From Liolophura sinensis (taxonomy: Eukaryota; Mollusca; Polyplacophora; Chitonida; Chitonidae): a DNA stretch of 64,000 bases. A program made the translations under genes and the position numbers. Below, in pieces: positions 1-11,869 of this stretch; position 1 is the stretch's first letter, and every line of letters begins with the position of its first letter. Location of the stretch: positions 23,447,788 through 23,511,787 of the forward strand of contig NC_088302.1 in the NCBI RefSeq assembly GCF_032854445.1, given 5' to 3'. The notes beneath the pieces are model-generated. The model saw only the letters and a program-made list of their open reading frames with translations, was not told the DNA's origin and searched no databases.

Positions 1-330
1 CATTCTGTTTTGGTTTTGGGGTTTTTTTTTTTTAGTACACAAATATGGTACACTTCGTGCTGGAAACCTACACATATAAAAAGTGTCATAAAATGAAGAC
101 TATGGTTTTAAGAAAGAAAGATATGGTAAAAGAATGAGGAAATAGTTTCATTTTTTACATATAATTTATAATTCCTAACATCTCGTCTACTTTATGTATA
201 TTTTATTTTCACGTCAATGGTTAGAAAATATTCAGAAATGACGTCAACTGATGAACCAGCTTAGCTCCAGGTCAATAAGGATAATTCCACCCAATAAATG
301 ACTTATGACACCTATCATCACTGGTATGTG
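1..330. other. AT-rich intergenic DNA, nothing recognised
   Basis: No ORF or repeat of note before the microsatellite. Confidence 0.6.
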
Positions 331-1020
331 CGTTATATGTATACGTGTAATATGTATATGGGTAATGTGTAATACGTACATATGTGTAATGTGTATATGT
401 GTAATGTGTGTAGAGTGTAGAGGTGTAAATGTGTAATGTGTGTAACGTGTAATATGTATATGTGTAATATGTATGTGTAATATGTATGTGTTATATGTAT
501 GTGTAATATGTATATGTGTACTGTGTGTAATGTGTAATATCTAATGTGTAATATCTAATGTGTAATGTGTAATATGTGTAACGTGTAATATGTGTTAACG
601 TGTAATATGTAATGTGTAGTATGTGTAATATGTAGTATGTGTAATATGTAGTATGTGTAATCTGTAGTATGTGTAATATGTACATGTGTAATGTGTCTGA
701 TGTGCATTGTGTAACACGTGCATTGTGTACATGTGTAATATGTGTAATGTGCGTAAGGTGTAATGTGCGTAATGTGTAATTTGCGTAATGTGTAATTTGC
801 ATAATGTGTACATGTGTACATGCGTAATGTATAATGTATATGTGTAATGTGTTAATATGTAATGTGTTTAATATGTAATGTGTTTAATATGTAACGTGTA
901 ATATGTAATGTGTAATATGTGTAATATGTAATGTGTAATATGTGTAATGTGTAATATGTGTACTATGTGTAATATGTACATGTGTAATATGTATATGTAT
1001 GAATATATGTATCTATGTAG
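331..1020. repeat. Degenerate TGTAATATG/TGTAATGTG microsatellite
   Basis: About 690 bp made of TGTAATATG, TGTAATGTG and TATGTG variants with no fixed period. Short minus-strand ORFs rich in Tyr, Thr, His and Ile across it are artefacts of the repeat. Confidence 0.95.
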
Positions 1021-1041
1021 GAATATATGTATCTATGTATG

Positions 1042-1330
1042 CTTACGGTTTGATGTTAACTTAATATTTCAATCATATGACGGGCATTAGGTGTGAGTAC
1101 ACATATACAGTGTCTTCTTACGCAGGATGAGTCCTGCCACAAGTGCTGCTTCCACTAAAGTATCATGCCAAAGATACCCCACCCAATCCCATTATACTGA
1201 CACCGAGCCACCACCAGTCATGTTTCCTTCTTCTAATCCATTGATGCTGAGCCCCAAGTGAGGCAGCTATATACATTTTTATAGTGTATGACCCCACTAG
1301 GGTTTGATCCCAGATATCACGACTTAAATA
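1042..1330 (-). mobile_element. SINE family B copy, diverged
   Basis: It shares with the copies at 24030-24378 and 44567-44876 a 3' end reading (plus strand) TTTGATGTTAACTTAATATT, then CAGTCATATGACG-like and GTATCATGCCAAAGACACC-like blocks, CATGTTTCCTT, and TTGATGCTGAGC. The tRNA-like head is lost or decayed. It directly follows the microsatellite. Confidence 0.7.
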
Positions 1331-1959
1331 TAAGCGTCAAGTCCGACATTCATATACCATTCGTAGTCCGTAAAGGTGTTCCAAGTCGATAATCGCAAGA
1401 TTCATTTCCAAAACAACGTTTAACACTAACTCCCAAAGACAAAGGTATGTAAGAAATTATACAAATAAGAAATAAAGCTGTAACACACAAGAGAGAAGCG
1501 GTCATCAGTTTTCAATGATGCCGGGGCAGGACAATGAATATTCCAAGCGTGAATTCCATATCAAAGTTCAAATTCGTAGTCCGTGAATGAGGTTCCATGT
1601 CAAATAACAATTAAACGACATGGAAACTCATTCACAGTGCCTTACGAAATTGCAACTGTTCATAAAGGCATCATGCAGATGTAATGAGCATGGCTGCCTT
1701 TACGGCCCCTAGCCCCAGGTTGAGCGGTATTAGATACAGTTTGAAAATGACGAGCGTTACAGACCCTAACCGATCAGATTGTGACTCAAAAGTAACGGAC
1801 GATTGCGTCTTTCCCGTAAAGATCTCATGCTACAAGAGACGCCATCTATGATGTTACACATGACATAAAAGATAGACGGTTACACTGGGCAACTAGCGCC
1901 ACCTATGTTGTTAAATACCATGTAAGTGATAGATATGTACATAGGGATAACAGTGCCGT

Positions 1960-2838
1960 CTATGTGGTTGATCACAATGCAGATTGCCATAGATTCTGAA
2001 CGCTCTGTCCATACCTGCCAACAAGAGTGTTATACTCATTGTAAAATTTGAGAAACTTAGAATGAAGGCCTTTGATGGAGTATCCTTGACAAACTAGTCA
2101 AGTCTAGTTTTTGAACTAGCAACTTGTGACGCAGATTAAAGTCATCACAATTAACGCAAGATCTGACAAATGCTACAAGGCGAGATATGTATATGCCATA
2201 TGCAGGACCCTTTGGTATATTGCTGTCTAAATAAGGATAATTTACAATATCAAAATTGAAATTATCCCTTTTTGTCGTAAAGGCGGCGTGAAAAGAGACC
2301 TTGTTCGTCTTTGTACAGATATAGATCCAAATAAGATGTACCATCAGGACTATCTGTTGTCTCCTTTAAATCCAATGAAGGCGGATAGATTTCCTTCACC
2401 ACTTCAGCAATATGGAGGTTATTTAACGCCAGTAGATCATCAATATACCGCTTGGTAAATGAAAAGGATCAAGCTTTAAATATATTACTTTTAAGTAATT
2501 TCTGCATATAGTCGTATTCATATGAAAACAAGTATAGGTCTGCCAAAAGAGGCGCACAATTGCTACCCATTGGAATACCTATGCACTGTTGGTAAATGGT
2601 ATCTCTGAATTTCACAGATGTTATTAATGAGAAATTCAAGTAATTCAATAAATAATGTAACACCCCATGAGTGGTAACCTTTATAAAGAGTAGGACAAAA
2701 AAAAGCCTTAATGCTTCTGACGTTAATTTAACGGTGACCTGTTTTAGTAAATACCGAGACAATTAACGACGATATTCTATCAACAAGATCTTTGTGAGGA
2801 ATCGTAGTATAGAGAATAGAGAAATCCCATGTGATACG
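1960..2838 (-). pseudogene. Degenerate Penelope-like reverse transcriptase fragment
   Basis: Reading from 2838 downwards, the translated minus strand shows LYTTIPHKDLVDRI, then GIPMGSNCAPLLADLYL, the catalytic box RYIDDLLALNN (about 2410-2445), IYPPSLDLKET, NFDIVNYPYLDSNIPKGP and a C-terminal FLKFYNEYNTLV segment. This order is that of the RT of Penelope-like or closely related elements common in marine invertebrates. The frame is broken by a TGA just before the YIDD box, by a one-base slip in an A run near 2277-2283 and again near 2090. The N-terminal part of the RT is absent, so it is a dead, truncated copy. The precise clade is inferred. Confidence 0.8.
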
Positions 2839-2840
2839 TG

Positions 2841-2933
2841 TCTAACCATTAGGTGGGCGCTCTAACCATTAGGTGGGCGCTCTAACCATTAGGTGGGCAC
2901 TCGAACCATTAGGTGGGCGCTCTAAACATTAGG
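2841..2933. repeat. 20-bp tandem repeat, about 4.5 units
   Basis: The unit TCTAACCATTAGGTGGGCGC is repeated with few changes. Its sequence is the tRNA-like head of SINE family B read backwards (compare CTAACCATTATGCCACTGAAG near 24350), and the array ends in a piece of that head (GCCACCGAAGCGGTCC). It therefore looks like a local amplification of a SINE head at the end of the Penelope-like fragment. Confidence 0.85.
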
Positions 2934-3055
2934 CCACCGAAGCGGTCCAGGATCCGTGAAGGTAAGTTGTACACATATTTGGGAATAAGCGCTCTCGAGG
3001 GACCAGTGTCTCTAGTAATGTGTAGATCTACGAAAAGCTCAATGACAGAAATATG

Positions 3056-3185
3056 TATATATGTATGTGTGTATGTATGCATGTGTGTATGTATGCATGT
3101 GTGTGTATGTATGTGTGTATGTATGCATGTGTATATGTATGCATGTGTGTATGTTGGTATGTGTGTATGTATGCATGTATGTATT
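3056..3185. repeat. TGTGTATGTATGCATG microsatellite
   Basis: Purine-pyrimidine alternating TG/TA repeats with interspersed GCATG, about 130 bp. Alternating tracts of this kind are prone to length change. Confidence 0.95.
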
Positions 3186-4245
3186 AAACCATTATCATCA
3201 TCAATATTTCATTTTTTTTTTACTTTAATATTGGCATTTAATAACATTAAACCATTACCCTCATCCAGATTTCATTTTTTTTACTTTAATACTGGCATTT
3301 AATGACATTAAACCATTATCCTCATCCAGATTTCATTTTTTCTTTACTTTAATACTGGCATTTAATGCCATTAAACCATTACCCTCACCCAAATTTCATT
3401 TTTTCTTTACTTTAATAGTGGCATTTAATGACATTAAACCATTATCCTCACCCAAATTTCATTTTTTCTTTACTTTAATACTGGCATTTAATGACATTAA
3501 ACCATTACCCTCATCCAGATTTCATTTTTTTTTTACTTTAATACTGGCATTTATGACATTAAATAATTGCTCTCACCCAAATTTCATTTTTTTTTTTTAC
3601 TTTAATACTGGCATTTAATGACATTAAACCATTGCCCTCATCCAGATTTCATTTTTTTTATTACTTTAATATTGGCATTTAATGACATTAAATAATTGCT
3701 CTCACCCAAATTTCATTTTTTTTTTTACTTTAATACTGGCATTTAATGACATTAAACCATTGCCCTCATCCAGATTTCATTTTTTTTTTACTTTAATACT
3801 GGCATTTAATGACATTAAACCATTAACCTCATCCAGACTTCATTTTTTTTTTTACTTTAATACTGGCATTTAATGACATTAAACCATTATCCTCATCCAG
3901 ATTCATTTTTTTTATTACCTTAATATTGGCATTTAATGACATTAAATAATTGCTCTCACCCCAAATTTCCTTCTTTTGCTTTAATTTGATACTGGCATTT
4001 AATGTCATTAAACCATTACCCTCACCCAAATTTCATTTTTTCTTTACTTTAATATTGGCATTTAATGACATTAAACCATTACCCTCATCCATATTATTTT
4101 TTTTTTTGGTTACTTTAACGCTGCCATTTAATGACATGGCATTTACTGGCATTTACCCTCATCCATATTTCATTTTTTTCACTTTAATATTGGCATTTAA
4201 TAGCATTAAACCATCTCCCTCACCCAAACTGTCTTTTTAACTTTT
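3186..4245. repeat. Minisatellite of about 62 bp period, about 16 units
   Basis: Each unit reads ATTAAACCATTACCCTCA, then TCCAGATTTCA, a T run, ACTTTAATACTGGCATTTA and ATGACATTAAA. Two subtypes alternate: CTCATCCAGATTTC with ACCATT, and CTCACCCAAATTTC with ATAATTGC. Short ORFs on both strands are repeat artefacts. Confidence 0.95.
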
Positions 4246-5018
4246 ATATGAGTACTTAATGACAAGCTGATAATCTCACTCCAGCTTATCATTTTCCAGC
4301 TAATACGGGCAGTTAATGGTTAACTGTTACACCCTTAATGCCACAAATATCAAAAATGTTGACAGTCATAACATAATGAACATAAAGGTATCTTAAAACA
4401 CAACCATTACTAAACTTTCACACCACTATGTGCCATAAATGTTCTTCAATGACGTTAACATTTCATTCTTTCTTGTCTGACACTGAAATTAATATTTATT
4501 TATAAACCATATATATTAACTATGTCTTTTAATTTATTTGCACAGATTTCATTGTGTTCCCTGGCACAGAACAGCTTAAACAAACTAACAACAACAGACT
4601 TTGACAATTAAGCCACACTATTGCAGGATGGCATACTGTTATTGTTCATGTTGGGTATGGTATATGTTTTTCTTGTTCCTTTTTTGTGTGATGCATTTTT
4701 GAAACATGAAAGGGCCATAGTTTGAGACTGCACATTGGCAATATTTTTTCTTTTCGATACCATATTTTCACGTAACAGACCCATGCCCATTTGTGCTGTC
4801 ATAGACACTGAGAGCCGGGTGGGCCAGCATCAAATGATCATGGCATGTTACATGCATGTTTTAATGATCCATTGTGCCATCTAAAGCAGACTTCATACCT
4901 AAAGTACAGTCCAAATATATGTACGTATGGTGTATATACATCACAAACACTGTTTATAGTATGAACATGTCTTTATTATGTTATAATTACACACATTTTG
5001 TGTATTTAGTTGATTTCT
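4246..5018. other. AT-rich intergenic DNA, nothing recognised
   Basis: Short ORFs only; none shows a recognisable domain or splice context. Confidence 0.6.
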
Positions 5019-5272
5019 TTTATTTCATTGGTGTTTTACACCGTACTCAAGAATATTTCACTTATACGACGGCGGCCAGCATTATGGTAAGAGGAAACTA
5101 GGCAGAGCCGGGGGAAACCCACGACCATCCACAGGTTACTGGTAGAACATCCCACTTACAGCTGGAGAGGAAGCCAGCATGAGCTGGACTTACTCTTACA
5201 ATGATCGTATTGGGGAGAGGCACCACAGTCATTGCGCAGTGCTGGATTGCTAACCCCCTGGGCGATAGATGC
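5019..5272 (-). mobile_element. SINE family A (tRNA-derived), nearly full length
   Basis: On the minus strand it has a decayed tRNA-like head, the conserved body with CTTCCTCTCC, GGTCGTGGGTTTCCCCCGG and CATAATGCTGGCCGCCGTCG, and the shared 3' end TAAGTGAAATATTCTTGAGT and CGGTGTAAAACACCAAT. The AATAAAT tail has decayed to AAAATAAAAG. Confidence 0.85.
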
Positions 5273-6376
5273 CCCCACGTTTCGTGTACAAATTTATAAG
5301 ATATACATATATGTGAAATATACAATACATATATTACAGTTCATAATATCTTTATGAAAGTTCTAAAAGACATTTCATCAAGGGAGACACTTTCCAGAAT
5401 GTTCAGGGTCACACAACATACCAGTACATACATAATGTATCTTTAAAACACATCAACTACTGATCTCTTCCATGGGTAATGAATTAAAACAATAACACCA
5501 CTAGTTCTTTTTCACAAAATGCCGCATACCCTGTTCAACAAGAATTTAAAAAGAGATTTTTCAAAACTGGGGTTATAGTGGTATAGTCTGATCTGAAGAG
5601 TGCATGGTTTTGATATTTGCCTTTAACAAGAATAAAACAGATCGTATAAAAACAAAATTAGGTTTTTGGAGGTCAAAAAAAAATATGCTGCCAGCAGTCA
5701 TTATATAAATCCGCACACAAGAGACCAGTAGAGTTGATCAAAAGGGCTCTGATGTGACCAGGAGTTTTCTTTCTGCACTTAATCCAGCCAAGGAGCTAAG
5801 AGATAAGTACATGAACGATAAGTTCTTTGTCACCAGATTGCCTGGGACCTGGCCAAGCAACACTTGCCTGTGGGATTATTTTCCAGTAATTCTACTTTGG
5901 CTTCAGTTTATCAGTTCAGAAACAAAAGGAAACCCTGACACACATAAGCAAAATGTTCTGGGTCTTTGCAGCAAATTCCCTGATCTGAAATCTGACTTAA
6001 GTTTCTGTCAAAGTTTCCAAGTTCAACATATTGCGTAGCATGTGATACAGAGTTGTACCCAATGTGACAAATTAACTTTAATACTTGCCAAACGTATCCA
6101 ATTTCAACTTCTCAGGTTAAAAAAAAAGATAATAAAATTAAAATTTAAAATTTAGACTTAATAGAAAACTAGGCATATGGAATCAGTATATCTGCATGCA
6201 AGTCCAAGCCCAGTCAGCAATGTATGAGTTAGGACACACCATCAACCAAACACACATGATGCGGGATCTATACAAGTGATTTGCCACTTTAACCCATCAA
6301 AGATTTAACAAGTGGAGGATGATTCATTTACATCTACAGCACATTTACATTATACTGTACAGTTATAAAAAGTTAC
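5273..6376. other. Intergenic DNA, nothing recognised
   Basis: The longest ORF (5754-6038, plus) has no recognisable domain. Confidence 0.55.
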
Positions 6377-6450
6377 CCCCAGCATCCCCAGCATGCCCAC
6401 CCCACCACGCCACCCGACCCCCACGCCACCCCACCCCCTACCCCACCCAA
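6377..6450. repeat. C-rich CCACCC simple repeat
   Basis: A run of CCCCACC, CCACGCC and CCCGACC variants, almost without G on the plus strand. Confidence 0.85.
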
Positions 6451-6483
6451 ATATTTAGAGTCCTATTCCACAAAGCAATGCTT

Positions 6484-6594
6484 GGATAACAGTATTATCG
6501 TTAATAGGGATTACACTTTCTGAATATATACACTAGAATCTGTGCTATATTCAGAAAGTGTAATCCCATTAACGATAATACTGTTACTTTATCC
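6484..6594. mobile_element. Foldback element with near-perfect 40-bp arms
   Basis: The left arm (6488-6528) begins AACAGTATTATCGTTAAT and ends TTTCTGAATATA; the right arm (6546-6588) is its complement except for one inserted base. The loop is about 17 bases. The near identity of the arms implies recent origin or hairpin-driven correction. It is probably a MITE. Confidence 0.75.
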
Positions 6595-6722
6595 ACTTTC
6601 TAAATGACATCTATACCTATCTAATGCTTGGATACTAATGTTAATTGTAACATCCACAGCAACATGTTAAAGACACGTATGTACACATTGGCATGGCAAT
6701 AAAAATCAACCATACACGCCCT

Positions 6723-6868
6723 GAGGCCACTTTCACAAAACTTGATAAACCAATTTTTCGTAACTTTTCTCATAAATGACAATGGCACTATAACCAAGAC
6801 AACATCTTTCACGAAAAAAAGTTACAAGAAATGTGACTTTAATACAAAGTTTGGTGAAAGTGGTCCCA
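6723..6868. mobile_element. Foldback element with GGCCACTTTCACAAAACTT-type ends
   Basis: The left end GGCCACTTTCACAAAACTT is mirrored at the right by AAGTTTGGTGAAAGTGGTCC, and inner parts of the arms (TTTTTCGTAACTTTTCTC versus GAAAAAAAGTTACAAGAAA) also pair. The same ends recur at 7049, 14196 and 23463, so this is a dispersed MITE-like family. Confidence 0.7.
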
Positions 6869-7048
6869 GTTTTGATTGTTTTGAGGTACAGGACATCATT
6901 TCACCATAAGTTATATGCCATAAATCTGAAGTCATTTTACCAGCCAGCACAGCACAGTTAGGTATACCTGTAGGTAGTTAGTGAAATGGTCGAAGTAGAA
7001 AGTTTTAACGGGAGTTGTGACATACAACTTTTAGTGAAATGAAGACCA

Positions 7049-7154
7049 GGCCCCATTTTCACAAAACATCACATATCACTTTTGCGTAAGTTTTCTCGTC
7101 TTGTCCTTTGCAAGCAGAGGTACAAGAAATATGACGTGAAGTTTTGTGTAAGTG
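7049..7154. mobile_element. Second copy of the GGCC..TTTCACAAA foldback family
   Basis: AGGCCCCATTTTCACAAAAC at the left pairs with AGTTTTGTGTAAGTGGCCCC at the right, with a short interior holding a CTTTTGCGTAAGTTTTC/GTACAAGAAATATGACGTG partial pair. Confidence 0.65.
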
Positions 7155-7226
7155 GCCCCTGGTCTCTGGATAGCATGTGACACTGCTTGTCTGGGACACT
7201 AACCACACTCTTATCCACTTTCTTTC

Positions 7227-7319
7227 AAAAGAGGTTGATGTTTATAGTGGCAACATGAAAAGAGGTTGATGTTTATAGTGGCAACGTGAAAAGAGGTTGA
7301 TGTTCATAGTGGCAACGTG
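7227..7319. repeat. 31-bp tandem repeat, 3 units
   Basis: AAAAGAGGTTGATGTTTATA then GTGGCAACATG occurs three times with two point changes. The first unit begins right after TTCTTTC. Confidence 0.95.
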
Positions 7320-10300
7320 TTGAAAACTGACTCCAAGAAAACCAAGACAACAAAAGGAAGTCCATACTTCTTTGTTTACAGTCAACATTGTACAGTATAT
7401 CATGGCTGAATATGCTCATTAAATAGACACTTGATCCACTCACAGGCCATTTCCTCGTCTGCATTCAGACATTCCACACTTCCTGAATCGTACAATGTAT
7501 TAGGAGGCTCTGGGTTTTATTTTTAACCCAGCTTCTGCTTGATTCTGGTGTATCGATGGACTGGGATGTCTCGCTAATATTGTCTCCACTGTCCCCCTTG
7601 GTTCTCCAGAGGGTCTGATAGCCAGGCTAGACCCCATCAAATCCCAGTCTAATCACGACAGGTAATTTCCACAGCCCAAGCCTCCCAGGTGAATCCTCGA
7701 AAGTGGTCATTTTAAAAAATTAGTTCGCGTGGAGAGGATTGACTGGCGGCATGGTTGTTCGGCGTTACCAAACTTGGAAAGCCTGACAGAAAAATCTCAA
7801 GTCAACCCCCCTCAACCTCCATATTTTTTGTGCTGGTTTGTGGGGAGACGAAGAAAATCCCCTCTGGCAGGCATCCCCTGGGTGCTCACTTCATCAATCC
7901 CTTCCTGCCATCCATGGATTTTCTGGCTCAATGAAAGGAATTAATTCCGCATTAGTGCAAACGCCTTAAACTAAATCTCTACCCTTATCCGCAGAGTTTC
8001 TCAGACTGAGATAGAGGTTAAAAAAGATCGGGTAAAACAGATTAGCCGATCTTCCCCCCCGACATGATGTGTTAAGACAGGGAGTAGTAAGTAGGAAACA
8101 GCCTCCAGCCTCGTAAAGATGCAGCTAAATGAGGATGGAGGCGAATTTTAGCGGTGCCAGATCAGCAATTTAACATGTCCAGACTTTCATTTCCTGTTTA
8201 ATCATCCCTCCAGATTACAAAGACATCTTCCTAATCCTGCGTCTTAACACTTCATCTCAGAACTGATTGGCCGATTGCAGAAAATCGGCTAGCAACCCCG
8301 TCAGAAAATGTATACCAACAGTTATGCGTCTTCACATCCATATTTATCTGCCATGAAACGATTCAGTGAGCACGGACTGGTCAGGCGGTCAGTTGGCTTA
8401 CCGATGTGCCTTCACCCTTCACTTGGCAATATTTCAGCCACATTGTAATTGACAGTTATGGGTTGTTTAAGATGATTTAAGGGGAGAGGTATTGACTTAG
8501 GCATACTGCCAGAAATATTACAAGTACATGTACCTGCTGGTATACAGGCATACAATTCTGACATACTGACAGATGCACCTTTAATAAAAAAAAGGTATTC
8601 TGTGCACAGGATCATTTTGAAGATGGATTGATTGATTGAAAGACTGACCAGTGTTAACCACCATACTACAAACACAAGTGGAGTAAACAGGAGGAAACCA
8701 AAGTAAACCACCGGACCAAACTTTCAAAAATTGTCCTATATGTGATGTCGAACTTTTGATAGAGTGAGCTCAGTTGGTGGAAGGTGACAAATCCTCTACA
8801 AACTTTATGTAAGGCCACATCAAGTACCAAATTTATCTACATGTTTCCTATATGTAGATGTACAATATGCCACAGACCTTGTCAATATTGGTACAAAGGA
8901 AACTCACTGACTCCTACAAGAAACTACACAGCAGGTTCCATTTACCCCTGATAAACTACCTAAGACTACAGACCTGCGGTCTAACCACTGATCAGCAACT
9001 GGATTTGAACATGCGACTTCAACGAAAACTTTGATCAAGCCAAGCATCTTTACCAGCTCAACCAGTTTTGATGCCAAACACTTCTAGAGAGAGTATCAAG
9101 CAAACCAAGGCATACTGCATCAAAGTAGCTAAAAAATGCAACTGCAAGACAATCAATCACACCGCAAATGCTAACCAAAAAATAACTGATAATGGTCGAA
9201 GATAGGGGATAACATTATTTGAAATACAACCTTTTCCTTTAAAACAGACTGATTTATATAGGACTGTTTCCCATTTGTTGAAAACATATATACTTGACGT
9301 ACTTAGATGGTTGTATTAGAATGTCAGTCCAATCTAAACCAAATCAAGGGTGGACATTGCTTTCCAAGAAGTACTGACTGGGAGAGGTTTCCCCATTAAA
9401 TTACAGTGTTCATTTTCCTCTTAAAAGGCTTAGCTGTGAATTCTCCAATATCCCGATTGAATCCGCTATTAACTGTTCCCCCAACTTCCTGACCAGTACC
9501 TCAAACCTTGCCAAGACAAGTGAAGATTTAAAACCAATTCTAGTCCTGACAGGCCGTTCTTATTGGAAGTGGTTCAATCACAGACCAAACTTTGTCACAT
9601 TATTACACAGACGCATGCAAACTTGTCAGAAAACGAGACCTTCATATTTACCCATATACTAGTTAATCTGGAAGAGATTTTGAAGTCAAGAAGTGCATCA
9701 ACTAAAATGAAATGTCAACAAATTCCTCCGTGAATGCCACAAGTTAATCATGGCCATAGACAGAGCAGAATTTCCAATGAGACACAGATGACAAACTGAT
9801 TCTCCACTCCAGAGCTTAACGGTGCCCTCAGCAGCAAAACCTTATCTGTTTTAGATTGGGACATATCAAAATCACTGCGAAGAGCCAGGAGACAAAACTT
9901 CTTCATGAAAAGTACCCTGAGCAAGGATATATAAATCTATGTGACGTCAAAGAGATATAAACGCGAATCGCGATCTTCTTGTTCACACTTTCCATCAAAA
10001 TGCTGATTTGGGAAAATCCTCAAAAACTTTTCTTTACGTTCAGCTGGGTATCTAAATTTAAATGATAATAGACCTTTCCAAACTGTCAGTCAAGAACAAA
10101 ATTTGACGAGCCATGATCAATATTGCTGTAAATAGGTCAACAGGATGTCCATCAAACCAGTTACAAATGTTCAATCTTTCTGTGAGATCATGGCATCTCA
10201 ACTGCTTTCACTCAAGATTGCAATAAGAAGTAACGATGTCATGAGATCGGGCATTTGCAATCCATCCATAAATAATCCAAATGATGTATAATTTCTGAAG

Positions 10301-10423
10301 TTTATTGCCACAAGTACATGCTAATAGATGACCAATACTTTGGCTATCTCGGCACATTACACATACAACATATGGGCATATGTCAAAAAATTTTGGACAT
10401 CTCTTGGGCAATAAAGGGACATC
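7320..10423. other. Long intergenic stretch, no gene recognised
   Basis: Only short ORFs without domains. The 7500-8300 part has unusually even base composition for this window and includes CCGATTTT/AAAATCGGC-type elements near 8040 and 8280, but no coding frame. Confidence 0.55.
10301..10306 (-). terminator. Candidate polyadenylation signal AATAAA of NAXD
   Basis: Reading the minus strand downstream of the NAXD stop at 11870, this is the first canonical AATAAA; I found no AATAAA or ATTAAA between 11870 and here. If it is used, the 3' UTR is about 1.57 kb and contains the whole 25-bp satellite. Use of a non-canonical signal nearer the stop cannot be excluded. Confidence 0.4.
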
Positions 10424-11158
10424 TGGTTTGGCACATGGTTTGGCACATGAATCTGACAACTGGTTTGGCACATGAATCTGACCACTGGTTTGGCACATGA
10501 ATCTGACAACTGGTTTGGCACATGAATCTGACCACTGGTTTGGCACATGAATCTGACCACTGGTTTGGCACATGAATCTGACCACTGGTTTGGCACATGA
10601 ATCTGACCACTGGTTTGGCACATGAATCTGACAACTGGTTTGGCACATGAATCTGACAACTGGTTTGGCACATGAATCTGACCACTGGTTTGGCACATGA
10701 ATCTGACCACTGGTTTGGCATATGAATCTGACAATTGGTTTGGCACATGAATCTGACCACTGGTTTGGCACATGAATCTGACCACTGGTTTGGCACATGA
10801 ATCTGACCACTGGTTTGGCACATGAATCTGACCACTGGTTTGGCACATGAATCTGACCACTGGTTTGGCACATGAATCTGACCACTGGTTTGGCATATGA
10901 ATCTGACAATTGGTTTGGCACATGAATCTGACCACTGGTTTGGCACATGAATCTGACAACTGGTTTGGCACATGAATCTGACCACTGGTTTGGCACATGA
11001 ATCTGACCACTGGTTTGGCACATGAATCTGACAACTGGTTTGGCACATGAATCTGACAACTGGTTTGGCACATGAATCTGACCACTGGTTTGGCACATGA
11101 ATCTGACAACTGGTTTGGCACATGTTTCTGACAACTGGTTGGGCACATGAATCTGACA
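10424..11158 (-). repeat. 25-bp satellite array, about 29 units
   Basis: Tandem units of exactly 25 bp read on the plus strand as ATCTGACCACTGGTTTGG followed by CACATGA. Most differences lie at one spot, GACCAC versus GACAAC, with a rarer form containing GACAAT and CATATGA that occurs twice, exactly seven units (175 bp) apart. Because 25 is not a multiple of 3 and the minus strand of the unit has no stop, all three minus frames are open for 260-320 codons and repeat a 25-residue motif every three units. The ORFs run into unrelated flanking sequence and look like a by-product of the repeat, not a gene. Confidence 0.95.
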
Positions 11159-11869
11159 AAAAAGGTACATCGGTCAGATATAAGATTCCAGAGAATATAG
11201 GCATCAGTAACATTGATATCTCCATCTATTGAAGGAAATGGATGTTACAATTTGCAAATCTCAAGTATTAAATGGTAACCAAGAACTTTCCCTAAAAGCT
11301 TGGGCACAAAGACACATAGCCCTAAATCCAGCAACCTACCTTTACACGAAAGTGTTGACACCTGATCCCTGCCACGTAAAGCCTCCCACAACATTGGTCG
11401 AGCAGAAGGTTCAAGCCAACAGGCAATAAATAACCAAGAAACAATCCAGAACAAAGAACAGAAATTCAAACTGAACAAAGAACACAATTCGAACCGAACA
11501 GGGAACATGGACCACAAGGACATTGAATCGCATTAGCTGGAGAATATAACTAATGACTGAACATGGCAACTTGAACTGGTCATTTCGAAAGCTTTGCTCT
11601 TGGTTTGATGTCAGCACTTCAGAGACAGGAATGTGCGTTATTTTCTTCCACCAAGTTTTCCCAATCTGTCAAAAGCTCAAAACCTTTGGTCACTTTGAAG
11701 TATTCTATTTTACTGCCCCTGGAGGCATAAAAAACACATCAGCTCAAGCTGAGATCAGACTACAGCCAATGGTGTAAGATAAATCAATGTCATTGAGGAG
11801 GATGTATAAAGGATTATTGACTTACTCACAAAGACAGTTGTGAAATGTCGTCTTCTAGCTGATTACCCC

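Noticed and set aside
491-821. Tyr/Thr/His-rich minus-strand ORFs
   Set aside because: They translate the TGTAATATG microsatellite and have no other content.
3186-4245. Repeated ORFs with FHFFFTLILAFNDIK-type motifs
   Set aside because: They are products of the 62-bp minisatellite and differ by unit variation only.
10208-11225. Three overlapping minus-strand ORFs of 263-320 codons with Cys-rich repeated peptides
   Set aside because: They are frame-shifted readings of one 25-bp satellite without stops; the starts and ends lie in unrelated flanks and no signal peptide or domain is seen.
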